In this document: piece after piece, positions 43,311 through 54,893 of the stretch
Numbering within the stretch: position 1 is the stretch's first letter
How the letters are laid out: every line of letters begins with the position of its first letter
Source of the DNA: Crossaster papposus
Taxonomy: Eukaryota; Echinodermata; Asteroidea; Velatida; Solasteridae
DNA length: 64,000 nucleotides
Assembly (NCBI GenBank): GCA_037893245.1
Contig: JBAIAA010000119.1
Location: forward strand, 1,736,001-1,800,000
Reading direction: 5' to 3'
Notes under the pieces: generated by a model
What the model was told of the DNA's origin: nothing
The model's database searches: none
Seen by the model: only the letters and a program-made list of their open reading frames with translations
Made by a program: the position numbers and the translations under genes

Positions 43311-45130
43311 AGTTTCAGATGTAGTTAGTTATTTATTAATCTTAACTGTCTTCAATTCCTACGGGGATAGTTTAAATGCAAGTATATACAACTTGCCGAA
43401 AATTGCAGAAGGTCGACTATCAACTGTACAGCTCAAAACGTGTGTATTTCAATGGGGACTCGTCAGCCCGGTCACTGATTTCATTGAATGAGTCGCGAGC
43501 TCTCGTTGGTCAGTTTTTCTTTTACAAATAGACGGTGGATTTTTTGTTCAATCAAAATACATTTTATACCATTGTAAAGAGAAAGCTCTCCACCATATTA
43601 TAGTGGTGCTTTTTCTGAAATTTTGCAGTCATTTTCTGTCAAGAGGGCTGTCACTCATGAATGGAAAACAGTCCCGGTGGCTCGCGCACCACAGAAATGC
43701 AAACAAAAAATGATACAACTAAGGAAAAAGAAGAAAGAAAAGACGGTAATTTTATTCAACTAAAATTTACTGACCTGTTTTAAATGGCAAGCTAATTAAA
43801 CTGGATATGAGTATTTATGACATTACAAATCCCCTGTATTCAATACCATTACACATTTGATTTCCTGTTGAATGTTCTAAAAAATAATACTTGCCTATCT
43901 ACAAAGTATTTGTTTTTTAAATCGATTGAAAAGAAAGTAGCTTAAAATACGTGTTTACATTACAATCCACATTCTATTAATACACTTCATTAAAACGCAA
44001 TTAAAATAAAAAGGAATGTTAATTTTATTCAGAGTGGATTTGTTATTCTTCCATTTAGTGTCATGTTTATTTCAATTCTCATTTAGCGAAATTGACTGCC
44101 TCTTTATACAAAATTGATATTTGTTTAATAATCAGCAAAAATCTCCAGTCGAACCAGCTTTGCTAAATTGAATGATGATGAGGCGTCACGAAAAAGAACG
44201 ACGATATGTTAAATTGAACACATTGCTAGGAATTTCAATCAAACAAAAATAAATTGAATGCTCGAATTCGTAATTTGAAACACGGTAAAAACTGGGGAGG
44301 CACAATCGCGCGAAAATTAAATTGACTGCCCATTTGCCGAAATTGAATGGAAAAAAAACTATAGATTTTAAACAAATTCTCGAGGGAGAATTTGGAAATT
44401 GTAAACAAGAAATAGTTTTTTTTTAAAACTGTTTGTAATGCCTGTGTTATTAAATGCCGCGTGACCTACAGTCCTCCAATCAAAAATTGACAAGGATCTA
44501 CTTGAGTGTCATGCACATTCTTATAGTTTTATCCTCCAATAAAGGATAGAATTTTTGTAAAAAAGGATAGAATGTTTTGCATTCGTGCATTGGTGAGAAT
44601 ATGTCTATTCGTTGAAAGATGAAACGATCCATTCAACTCATCTTTCAACCATTATTTATATACTTTTTCACGGCGTTTTGTGCTCGCATGGAGATTTATA
44701 TTGTTACGTCACTGATTTAAGCATGTTTTCCCGCTAGGTTAAGCGTGCCTTTTGCCGTGCTTACTGCTTACGGTCTTCGTGAAATAGACGAAGGCTCTGT
44801 TAGCAGAAAATCGTGTGCTTAGCAGCGCCGTAAAATTGGGCCCAGGAATTTTCCTAATGTCATGTCCAACGGGAACGTCCTATGGTGCAAGTTACTTTCA
44901 GGGTGTGCACTAAGCTACAATAATAAGTGGTGATATCGCAAACATAATAATCAAGGTGCCTATTTTCATTATAACAAAAAGTCTCACCATGGCCAATCGG
45001 TTATACTTGTATTCTGATCAGTCTGACGATGGTGACTCCAGATGTGATATTTTTTGTTCATTCGGTGTACAATGATCTGGACAATGCGAATGGCAGTTTT
45101 AGCTATACATTCGGAGCTATAAAAGACACA
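43311..45130. other. no gene seen; solo MITE end at 44,812-44,846
   Basis: AT-rich, with scattered AAATTGAATG-like segments. The GTGCTTAGCAGCGCCGTAAA...TTGGGCCCAGG sequence is one end of the MITE family at 21,367. Confidence 0.4.
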
Positions 45131-45209
45131 TTTGTACCGCCTTAAGATAACATTGGATTATCGTTACAAAGCTGGTTCTCTTTGTCATCGGCGTCGGATA
45201 CACAGCGTG

Positions 45210-45728
45210 TTACTGTGCATTATCTGTGGTAAATCTGTGCGGCATCTCGCAGACAAATGGCTCTTCTATGTTGCAAGGACGATCCCACCAAACGCCGTCA
45301 GGAATAACCAAGCCGACACAAGGAGAATCTGGCCCACCATTTGGTTCCCCTGAACCCCAGTTGAAGTAGTTATCCTGGCTTCCATCCAACCATTTAACAT
45401 TTCTGTAGCGTTCGAGGCCGATCCACAGCACCGTACCCAGACCATTAACGATCTTGGCGTATTCTTTGAGAAAGTTGTTCTCCTTCTCGCTGTTGATTGA
45501 CATGAGATGAGCCGGTCTCCCATGGCGGGACAGGCCCTGGCAGTACGCCTCGGCATCCTGGAAAGTTTTCAGCTTGTTGACGATGAGATGGCAGCGATTT
45601 CCAAACTCAATCCAGCCTGTATTGCACGGAGCGCAGCCCCAAACCATGGATTTGTGATCCATGGTTCCACTTAATACAAAACCGATGACGACTAGAACAG
45701 ACGAAGTTTGTAAAGTTGCCATCTGCAT
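45210..45728 (-). CDS. secreted C-type lectin, single exon, intact (172 aa)
   Basis: ATG at 45,728 opens a hydrophobic N-terminus (MQMATLQTSSVLVVIGFVLS, signal peptide). One C-type lectin domain of about 130 residues fills the rest. Visible marks are CNTGWIEFGNRCHL (first strand and Cys), a YCQGLSRHGRPAHLMSINS helix, LWIGLERYRNVKWLDG (the WIGL core), NWGSGEPNGGPDSPCVGL, WWDRPC and EPFVCEM. The EPN triplet is the mannose-type Ca2+/sugar site, and WWD takes the place of WND. No linker, membrane anchor or second domain. The likely role is secreted carbohydrate recognition in defence or adhesion; the ligand is inferred from EPN only. It is unrelated in detail to the two CTLD-PAN copies and is upstream of one and downstream of the other. 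Confidence 0.85.
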   Translation of the reverse strand: MQMATLQTSSVLVVIGFVLSGTMDHKSMVWGCAPCNTGWIEFGNRCHLIVNKLKTFQDAEAYCQGLSRHGRPAHLMSINSEKENNFLKEYAKIVNGLGTVLWIGLERYRNVKWLDGSQDNYFNWGSGEPNGGPDSPCVGLVIPDGVWWDRPCNIEEPFVCEMPHRFTTDNAQ

Positions 45729-45995
45729 AAGCCGGGGAGTAAATTAGAATGTTTAGAAGTATTACGTCAGGCAAATGGCGGTAATTCTCAGTCTATGATT
45801 GTGGTATTAAGCCAGAAGCATGTCATGCGTTCACACACCACTTTGGCCAGACAGCTTTATGAATGACAGACTAAATCTCGTGCACTTGCTTAAAGTCGCA
45901 TCCTCGCGGGTGCATTGTCACTACATGTATAAGGTAATTTGCGTGTTCAAGCCGAATGGTGATTGGATAATGATGTTGGCTGCATCACCTCATCA

Positions 45996-47250
45996 CGGTC
46001 ACCAATGACCATTCTGCTCGTACTACATGTACCACCCTTTGGTGTTGTCTTTCCCACGGAACATGGTGTGCCACAGCAGTTTAATTCCGCTGGAGACGTG
46101 TATATACGCTGCAAAGGTTTCCTTGTTTGTCGCGGTTGTGTATTTACGCCAAAAGTTACCCACTAGCGCTGCGGAGGACGGGTATACACGACTGGCATGT
46201 ATGGCATACACGCGGTGGACGTGAATATACGTTGACGATGTCAATCATGCTTCGTTGACGCGGTGGACGTGTATATACGCTATATCGTGGTTCCCTTTGC
46301 TGTGCTCGGTGAAGTGAAATATGTAGGTTGAACATCGTTAACTTTAGAGTTCGAATAACTTATCTGTTTTCTTTCTGCATTTATGTTTGTTGCCACATCT
46401 CCATTGTTTGTCTTATCATAGAAATTCCTCCATGGTCTTATTGATCAGTGATAACATTTTTCAATTCGTTCTCGTACCTTACACTGTAGAATTGGACTTC
46501 CTAAAAAGAAACAATGTTTCCTTTATTATAATTACTTTACACAATCCCCCAGTCGATATTATTACCTCAGTTCGTTTTCACAAAGGTTTGTTGAAAACTC
46601 AACTTGGACAGGGAAAAGGACTGTTAAAATAAGACAGGCAGGCGACTTAATTAAATTTATCGATTTTTGTTTACAAAGCGTTATAGGCATGGCTACTTTA
46701 CACTCACGGTCACCGCGTTCGTTTACACCTCTATTATTAATAATTTAAAGGTAGAATACACCATTGGTAATTGCTTGAATTATCATGAATGGCTGGATTG
46801 GAAGGGGGAGGGGGGTATTTTATTTTTCAACCGGCCTCGGCAGTGGTTCTTATTTTTAATGTTTTTAGTTTTTTTCGCGATATCCGTCCGGAATTATGAA
46901 ATTCAATTGTTCGGAACAATTTTATTACAGGGTATCTAGCACAATCATTTTGCTGGATGCGTACAATCATTTTGTTACTTTCAAATAATAAAAAATGGAG
47001 AAAAAACCTGCTCCGTTTAATGTAATTCTTTGAACCTTAATCTACCTAATACAGGGTGTCTCTAAAAAACGTATACCCATTTTTAAATTCATATTTTCGC
47101 TAAACTATGAATATCTAAAAAAAAACCACGACTGTCTGTGGAAAGGATATGTCCTCTGTGCAATGGCATATATAAGGCAGAGTTGTAACGAGTCACTGAT
47201 TTTTTTTACTCGAGTCGTGTCGAGTCAATTTGTGACTTGAGTCGAGTCAT
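45996..47250. repeat. segmental duplicate A, copy 2
   Basis: Counterpart of 541-1,800. It includes inverted lectin-5'-flank sequence (46,640-46,720, ending CACGGTCACCGCGTTCG) and a TTAA-MITE relic from 46,744. From 47,190 it continues in the ACTCGAGTCG-type repeat. Confidence 0.7.
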
Positions 47251-47290
47251 TAGGTCAAGAAGGTTGAGTCGAGTCGAGTCACAATGTTCG
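47195..47290. repeat. GACTCGAGTC-type degenerate repeat
   Basis: Runs of ACTCGAGTCGTGTCGAGTCA and TTGAGTCGAGTCATTAGG. A longer example lies at 62,787-62,945, and a faint one at 2,468. Confidence 0.6.
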
Positions 47291-48022
47291 GTGTCGGCCT
47301 ATGACGGCAAGAAACATAGTTCAATTAATTTCTAAATCCTAACAGATAAAGGTTGTTTTCACGTTGATAGTGTCAAAAAGAGCAAAAAGCCCTGGATTTA
47401 TAGTCCGTAAATTTAACCCATCAAACCAGTACACGGAAACAGTTCTCATACATGAAGAACAGGGGGACAGAATAACCTGGAGGGGACATAATTAAAGGTA
47501 GGATACACCATTGGTAATTGCTTGAATTATCATATTAGTAGCGCCAGATCAAGTCCAAATGTTAAAAAAGCGACAACTAGGGCCCAGTAACTCGGACTAG
47601 TACTAGGGCCTACTGTTTAACGGATTCATGTGTAACTAAGTTCACGTTGACATGGTTTATTAACCTCTTTACCTGAAGTTCGGCTTGTCAGATGACTTGC
47701 AGGAGGTAGCGACAAACTCTTACGAATCATCGCTTTCTTCTGAGGCGCATGATGAGGAAGTTTCATCAGATATATCGGAACGGCTAACCGCGAATATTTT
47801 CGTCAAGAATGTCTATAACCTTTTTTTTGTGACATAACCTTTTAGCCACCAGGAGAAATAATGCACTCAATACCTTCAATATCAGTCCCCCTTGGACAAA
47901 ATGTCATTGTATAGTGCCCTCGTACTTCAGCGTGGAGAAAGGAATATTTGCTTGCCCATAAAATTTAACACAATATTGGAACAGGATAGAACCACCAATC
48001 TATGTATTAGGGAATTATTCTT

Positions 48023-48240
48023 ATCAAAGTGAACAACGAAACTGGCAGAGCGGGATTCGAACCTGCGACCACCAGGTTACCGTACAGTACTATCGACGCT
48101 CTATACCAACGGAGCTATCTTGCGCCCTATAATGGCGGTCTCACAAATTGTCAGCACTCAATGAGGATACGACTTTGTAACTTATAATTCGTTAAACAGG
48201 TTCAAGTCCCGCCTTGCCGATTTCTTTGTTCACTTTGAAA
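48023..48240. mobile_element. inverted-repeat element with opposed tRNA-like arms, copy 2
   Basis: Arms TCAAAGTGAACAACGAAACT and, inverted, GATTTCTTTGTTCACTTTGA. The minus strand carries GGCGCAAGATAGCTCCGTTGG (A-box region) and GGTTCGAATCCCGC (B box); the plus strand carries GGTTCAAGTCCCGCC. The outer tips are slightly better matched than in copy 1. Confidence 0.65.
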
Positions 48241-48289
48241 TTTAGGAACTAGTTAAATGCTCTCCCTTCTCCCCCCCCCCCCCCCCCTT

Positions 48290-48769
48290 CCGTTTAGGTT
48301 TGTGTGAAATTGGGTGTGCAGGCAAACCGGCTATATCTCCCGCTCCTATCAACCTTGCATTTTTGTTGGGGGGGGGGGGGGGGGGGGGGAGAAACAATTA
48401 TTTATATTTACATCATTCTGTAATCTGAAATGCTTCAAAACTACGGTCCACGCAGATACGAGATAAACTATTTGTCAATAGGGGCGTTAATTACATTTTC
48501 ACCAAATACAGTATGAGCTTGGTGCCAAAAGGAGCACCATTAAGGAAGTGTTAATGAACTTTTTTGCCCAATTGAGCCAAAAGGAATAAGGGATCAGTGT
48601 GAATGAAAGCCGATTGTATTTGTGTGACGTAAAGTCACAATGGTAAAGAGAGTGTATGCTTCATTGTATGCTTCATTGAGTCCATATGGCACTCTTGGGA
48701 TTGATAGGGTTATACTTACGAGTCAGGTGAACCAGTGACATGCAGTGTATTCTGCGTATAGAAACTTCT
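48290..48769. other. homopolymer-rich duplicate sequence, no gene
   Basis: Contains G and C runs near 48,271 and 48,370 and sequence paralogous to 3,600-3,980. Confidence 0.5.
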
Positions 48770-49396
48770 GGGCCCAATTCCATAAAAGCATTCTAACTTA
48801 GTATATTACTAGGTTTTAGCAAGATTCCAAATGCCTAGTTGGTTGCTTGCTAGCAATCAACTAAATCGCATTCCATAACATCATTCTATGAAACATTCTT
48901 ACTAGTTGCTTGCTTGATTGCAGCTTGCTAGAATGGTGTGGGGTTTGCATAATCGCCAAAGTACATGGTCAGTTTGAGTTAACAATAGGGAAAGAGTTTA
49001 AATCAGGTCATGCTGTGGGTTGTATTGTCAATGCATTCCTCTGTACCCTATTTAGGGTATGTACATTTGTATCGGCCTCAGCACATTTTTTCAGAGATTT
49101 TTTAATTTAAATCAAAAAAGAGGAAAGAAGCCTTATAATTACTTGACTCAGGAAAATCTGTCCTTGACTCTGCGCATAAGGATGTCAATACAAATTCCCA
49201 AAAGATGAAAGATTGAAAGTGACTTAGAATGGTGCTAAGGATTTAGACATACCCCAAACCTATTCTAATTTTAGCAAGCAACTAGGAACCTTGCTAAGCG
49301 TATAATGGTTTTATGGAATATATTTAGCAAGTAACTAGAGATAGAAAGGAAGTTAGCAACCAACTAGGCTTAGAATGCTTTTATGGAATTGGCTCC
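48770..49396. mobile_element. GGGCCCAATTCC MITE, 627 bp
   Basis: Inverted ends GGGCCCAATTCCATAAAAGC and GCTTTTATGGAATTGGCTCC, with longer internal symmetry (CCTAGTTGGTTGC against GCAACCAACTAGG). The homologous stretch at 3,967-3,990 reads straight from GAAACTTCTG into AAGTCTCCTC, so the element arrived after this duplication. It has an internal 66-codon ORF with no family match. Confidence 0.8.
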
Positions 49397-49559
49397 AGAG
49401 TCTCCTCATCTCGTTCCTAGATCCAATTTATTAAAGCTGATAGTCTGAAGGGCTGAATGGTCCAGTGAAAACACACTGAAAAGATGGGGAGGGTCGCGCG
49501 GTGTGGAAATCATTTGAAGCAAGTACGGTGGGGAGTGGGAGGAAGGGGTGGAGGGGGGT

Positions 49560-49690
49560 TACCCTCCCCCACTTCTCCCCCTCCCCCATTTCCCCTTCCC
49601 ACTTCTCCCCCTCCCCCACTTCTCCCCCACCCCCACTTCTCCCCCACCCCCACTTCTCCCCCTTCCCCACTTCTCCCCCTCCCCCACTCC
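49560..49690. repeat. CT-rich minisatellite
   Basis: CCCCACTTCTCCCCC(T/A)CCC repeats, third paralogue. It spawns overlapping Pro- and Gly-rich frames on both strands that are not genes. Confidence 0.85.
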
Positions 49691-49777
49691 CCGCCCCCCT
49701 TTGTGGTGGTCATTGTGTTCGCAGAATGTTGTTTCTCAGGAATTCCTTTTAGCTGACGCGTAAGGTTAGGGGACTTA

Positions 49778-51255
49778 AAGGTAGAATACACCATTGGTAA
49801 TTGCTTGAATTATCATGAATGGGTGGATTTTGGGGGTTGTATTTTATAGTAATTATCGTTTAACTGTATGATCTGTTCAAAGTTTTACAATCATGGATAC
49901 TGAGAAAAGCAAGAAAATGGCGTTCGTTTTCAACCGGCGTCAGGCAGTTGTGAACTTGTTTTTATAAAATGTAATTGCTTGGAACAATTGCAGGATATCT
50001 AGCGCAATCCTTTTGCTGGATGCCTACAATCATTATTAACTTTAAACTAAGTGAGATATTTCCTAATAATTCGGTAGTACATTTTTTTGTACGTCCCATA
50101 TCGTGCTGGATATAGTAGAAATGCCGCACTGTTTATACGGGTACTGTATACTCTATATCGCCACGTTTACATTTGCGGGTCTACAGAGGCCAAGCAATTT
50201 GCCCGTCCCAAACAGGCACATTTTGAACTAGCACTGCACTAGTTTCAATTAAATAGAAATAACTATCATTCTAATAGAGATATCTCTATTAGAATATAAA
50301 TGTCACTATTTCTGATAGAGCTATTAGAAATATAGAAATAATCATACAAATCCCAGTCAGTCATTAATACAACATTAAACATGAACGACTTTTAGATTTC
50401 AACAGTTACTGTAATTGAATTTGAATTTTATTATTATTCTAAAAGTCTGGACATGATGCTACAAATGACTGAACTGAACATTTAGTAATCTTGTTCATAC
50501 ATTGGTGAAGCTTCTTTATCCCTAACAATCCTCAATCCTCTAAAATCCATATGATTTTGCCACACCTTAGTTAGAGTTAAATATCTTGTTTATTACATAC
50601 ACAAACAAAAAAGATGCAAAAGCCTTTGCTTGACAATATTGACCAACTTGTTATTCAAAGTGCAATTGATAACAACCATTTTTTTCTATAGCTTTAACGT
50701 CCCTTGAAATATGATGTGCATCACGAAACGAAACGATTAATTACTTCAATTGTGTGAGTTACGGACATATTTATTGGTGACAAACGGACACCAATTCAAT
50801 AACTATAAATAAATTGTATCAAACTATAGAATAAGTTTGTTTCTATTCAAAGATACACACGTAGGATCAATTGCTTCTGATGCATGATACACATCTAATC
50901 TAGAAACGTACATTAAAACTGACACATTGATCAGTTCAGTCAAAAACTGTACATTTTGTGAATTTTGTGAATTTATTATTATCGTGCATTGATTATCAAC
51001 GTGCTGACATTTAAGATACAATTAAATAAAACTGTGAATATTTTTTTAGCTCAATGATTGCTTAAAATCGTAAGTATGTGCATCACAAAATATTCGTGCT
51101 AAAATGTAAAGCCTAATTAAGTTGCGGTTAATTGCTTCAAACCAAATTCCATTCAATTTGACACATTGGTCACTCATTTTAAACATTGTCTCAGGAATAT
51201 TCGTAAATACGGATTAAATTCTTATAATATCTATAAGCTTAATGATAATGCGAAA
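49778..51255. repeat. TTAA MITE relic plus duplicate of the 38.0-39.4 kb unit
   Basis: Near-identical to 37,911-39,380, closer to it than either is to 4,262-5,770, apart from a short insertion (TTGGTGACAAACGG) at about 50,773. This is the most recent of the long duplications. Confidence 0.8.
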
Positions 51256-51780
51256 AGGCAGCATTCAGAGATCGAATCGTCTCATTTCAATCAATTTCCA
51301 ACTTATGTTAAAGGTAGGATAACCATTTGCAGATATCAAGAAAAAAATATACCGAATTATTAAGAAATATCTTACTCATCTGAAAGTAAATAATGATTCT
51401 GGGCATCCAGCAAAATGATTGCGCTAGATATCTTTTAATTATTCTGAAAAATATAATTTTATAAAGAAAAATTCGCGATCGCCAGACGGCGAGCGTGAAT
51501 AAACACAAATAACATAGGAATAACTGCTCGACGCAGGTTGAAAACAAACGCTGTTTTTCGTGCTATTCTCGGCATTCATGATTGTAAAACTTCGGACAGT
51601 TTAGTTAAACGATATTTACTATAAAATACAACCCCCCAAATCCACCCATTCATGAAAATTCAAGCAATTACCAATGGTGTACTACCTTTAACTTATGTGT
51701 GTTTGAGTCAAGCACACATCAGACTAATGTAATTAGCATCAGTTTGGCTTTTATCTGAATTCGATCTCTGAATGCTGCCT
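51256..51780. mobile_element. foldback element F, copy 5, interrupted
   Basis: Left arm at 51,256 and right arm ending at 51,780. The core is split by the 376-bp TTAA MITE at 51,312-51,687. Confidence 0.75.
51312..51687 (-). mobile_element. TTAA-target MITE (piggyBac-like by TSD), full copy
   Basis: Ends AGGTAGGAT...(left) and GTACTACCT (right) lie between duplicated TTAA at 51,308-51,311 and 51,688-51,691. The empty site GATGTTAACTTATGTGTG is at about 5,516 in foldback copy 1. The interior shows TAAACGATATTTACTATAAA and GAAAACAAACGCTGTTTTTC. It is non-coding. Confidence 0.8.
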
Positions 51781-52059
51781 TTGGGCAACAGCGTAGACGA
51801 ATTTGATTAGTAATAACGAAATAAAATGTTTAAATAGAATGACCACATTTTGAAATTAATTGGTAAATGACTAAATTGGTGCAAGCTACAAATCTGATCT
51901 AGCAAGGTACATTAACAATGACACATTGATTAGCTCAGTGACAAAATGTTGTGAAAACCCTTGATAATAATAATTATTAAGAGTAATATCCATCTTCAAG
52001 TTTTCCAAATAATGCTGATGGTCGTATCACATACGCACACGCACACATCTTGATAAAGA

Positions 52060-52430
52060 CCTTCAATCGTGGACGGGGCATTGTCCGACCGTCTTCCCTC
52101 TTTTGTTTATACTCTAACGTTTTCGGATGATCGCCATAGGATTTGTACACGAGAAAAGATCGTGGACGTTTTGTCAATCGTGGACCCATTGTTTGACTCC
52201 CAATTATTTTGTCCGACGACCAAGATTGCCGGTCAATACAAATGCACGTTTGTTTATGGTGTAAATCGAGGAGTTTCCTTTGTTCCTCTCGAAAATTTCC
52301 TTTGTTTGTACTTTTTTCGACGGCTCTCATTGGTTTTGTACACGATTCTCAATCGAGGTCGTCCTCGATTCTAACCCTAACCCCAATTCACCTTCGTGTC
52401 GCCAGGTATGTGTCCTCCATTTACATCATA
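52060..52430. repeat. CGTCCACGATT-type repeat, inverted relative to 31.7 kb
   Basis: AATCGTGGACGGGGCATTGT through ACTCTAACGTTTTCGGATGA is the inverse of 31,735-31,795. It continues with ATCGAGG-type sequence resembling the insert at 26,842-27,041. Confidence 0.65.
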
Positions 52431-52711
52431 AACAAACGCCTCTCTACTCCTACAACAATTACATTAGTTTAATTAATACTGCAGTTACACCGCGCATCAA
52501 TTTGAAAACATCCGTTTTCATGCACAAAGCCCTGCAAAACACATTGCCGAAAATCCCGAAGTACATAATGGGATCCAACAGTAACTTAAGAGTTCCCCGC
52601 ACATTCAAGAGAGCAGGGGACGGGGACCTTCTCAGTGTCTGGTCCCCGATGCTAGAATTCCTTGCCCAACACCTGCAACTTCTGGAGTTGTCCTTACCCG
52701 CGCATTTGTAA
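52430..52711 (+). pseudogene. non-LTR retrotransposon RT C-terminal fragment, copy 2
   Basis: Open to the TAA after LLELSLPAHL at 52,711. It keeps the FMHKALQNTLPK, NLRVPRTFKRAGDGD and LLSVWSPMLEFLAQ segments of the copy at 7.2 kb, with a longer tail. Nothing upstream of the C-terminus is present. Confidence 0.4.
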
Positions 52712-53014
52712 CTTGTGAAAATACTCGTTATAAAATCGTATTATATATCTTTTATCATTAAAAACGTGCACACGTTTAAAATACAATTAATTAAAAATGT
52801 GAATCTTTCTCTATCTTAATGGTTGATTAAAATCGTAAGTATGTGCATCACAAAATATTCGTGCTGAAATGTAAAGCCTAATTAAGTTGCGGTTAGTTGC
52901 TTTAAACCAATTTCCATTCAATTTCAAATAATTTTTGTTGCTCATTTCAAACATTATCTTAGGAATATTCGTCAATACGGATCAAGGTTTTTCTAATATA
53001 AGCTTAATGCGGAA

Positions 53015-53179
53015 AGGCTGCATTCAGAGATCGAATTTGTCTTATATCAATCACTTTCAAACTTATGTTAAATAAAGTAATCTGGTGTGTGTTTGAGTCA
53101 AGCACAAAATAGACAAATTTAATTAGCATAAGTTTGAAATTAAATGATATAAGACGAATTCGATTTCTGAATGCTGCCT
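53015..53179. mobile_element. foldback element F, copy 6
   Basis: Arms GGCTGCATTCAGAGATCGAA and GAATTCGATTTCTGAATGC, complementary with few mismatches. Confidence 0.65.
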
Positions 53180-53622
53180 TTGGGCAACAGCGCAGACTAA
53201 TTTGATCTGTAATGACGAAATTAAATGTTTAGATAGATGGACCACATTTTGAAATTAAATGGTAAATGACTAAATTGGTTTGGTAAATTATTCTTCGTAT
53301 AGCCTTACGGGTTTTTTTAATTCAAAATGCAATGCAACAGATTAGTTAAATGGAGCATTTAAAATGTATTTCTTTATATTGGAACTTCTAAAGCAGTTTT
53401 AGATTTTTTTAGTTTTTATGCCAGTAAAATATTCCTGAAAAACGGTGATGCCATCTGGGAGTGAGACTTGCTTTAATAACTGAATTGTTTGTGTGCTTCT
53501 CTGTAGTCTATAATTTTAGGCTCCAAAGTTTGTTTCAAAAACCACTACCAGAAGGGTTTATTAATATGGGAGTGTATTTTAGTGTAACACCTATATTTGG
53601 CCTAGTCCATCTAAATATTAAA

Positions 53623-54333
53623 TTATTGATAATAATGGCAAAAGGGATCTTGATCGAGGCTTTCTTTGTCTGCTTCATGGTGAGTGATGTCATTCAGCTG
53701 GCAGATTAGCACCTCTTCGCTTACCTGTCGCAGATTGAAGGAGCGGCATCGAGGCTCTTTCAGGCACGCCAAGCCACACGCGATTAAACCCTTGACCGGT
53801 AACTCCTTGATGACGCGACCGGTCGGGCAGTGGGATTGGGAGAGGCTGTATGCGTAAGCTCGAGGGCAGGACGTAGCCGGCAGGGTCGTCGGCGACGGCG
53901 GGGGAATTTTACAGATCGGATAATACAGTCTCGTGCATTTCAAGTCATCCCACGTACCATCCCGACGTCTCATAAATGGGCATATACTGGCATTTCGCTC
54001 TTCTTGATTCCAGTTGAAGTAGGTGCATAGAGCGCCGTCTGCAGCTCGCACCCAGTTGCCTGATGGTGCATCCTTCTTGCAGCCGATCCAACAACGACTA
54101 CCTTGAACCTTGCTGGTTAACATGTCCCAGATGAACTGATTCTCGGCCGAAGAGTTGGGAGCTGTCAAGCTACCGCCGATGCCGGAGCAGGCTGCCATAC
54201 CGTCATCCCATGTCATCCTCTGGTTAAGAAGTTGGTAGCAAGAACCGAGGAAAGTCTCCTGACCAAGCTGGCAAGCCCAGACATAAACCCAGGCGACCGT
54301 GCTGAACCAGAGAGTCTTTAAAGGTAGATTCAT
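53623..54333 (-). CDS. secreted C-type lectin with C-terminal PAN/apple-like domain (236 aa)
   Basis: ATG at 54,333 (MNLPLKTLWFSTVAWVYVWAC) gives a signal peptide. The CTLD spans about residues 25-145: ETFLGSCYQLLNQRMTWDDG, WDMLTSKVQGSRCWIGCK, GNWVRAADGALCTYFNWN, and TWDDLKCTRLYYPICKIP, with the expected cysteines. The sugar-site triplet is absent (NQEERNASIC), so classical Ca2+-dependent binding is doubtful. A short Thr/Pro linker (IPPPSPTTLPATSCP) leads to a cysteine-rich segment with TGRVIKELPVKGLIACGLAC, RCRSFNLRQ and ICQLND, the layout of a PAN_1 domain. The product is probably an extracellular recognition or adhesion protein. It is intact, and the paralogue at 40 kb is broken. Confidence 0.8.
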   Translation of the reverse strand: MNLPLKTLWFSTVAWVYVWACQLGQETFLGSCYQLLNQRMTWDDGMAACSGIGGSLTAPNSSAENQFIWDMLTSKVQGSRCWIGCKKDAPSGNWVRAADGALCTYFNWNQEERNASICPFMRRRDGTWDDLKCTRLYYPICKIPPPSPTTLPATSCPRAYAYSLSQSHCPTGRVIKELPVKGLIACGLACLKEPRCRSFNLRQVSEEVLICQLNDITHHEADKESLDQDPFCHYYQ

Positions 54334-54893
54334 CTCCCAACTTCCTTTCTGATTTCACTCACCACATTTTAGTTTGGCAAACAACCAAAGAAAGAACGCC
54401 CGGTATGACTAAAGACGCGCACCGACCACAGACACCATGCACTTATTCTCTGTGACTGTGACCAAAGTAACAAACCGAGAGGACATGAAGTTGATTTGTG
54501 ATCCAAATATTAGTGCCAGGGGCGTCAATCCCATTTCAAATGTGGGGAGGACATTACTGAAGTCAAGAATTATTAGAGGGGTTTAGCCTGCACATTATAC
54601 AAACGTCAACGCGAGTGCACAAGAGATGTTGGCACGGCCAGCATATCATGCGGCCAGCATAATTATGACAAGCCCAGACGGCGAGCGTCTTCCTGCAAAG
54701 ACCTAATATAAAGGGGCACTCTTGGAATCCTCGAAAATCTCATGTTTTGGATTGTTTACTTATCCTATTTCAAATGTCTGGTTGAAAGAAAACCAACCTC
54801 ATGTTTTACCGTTCTCGAGAAAACCCCGTGGTTTACATCGGGGCGCAGTGGTCCCCTAACTCTAACACATACCTATTTACTCGATAACAAATT

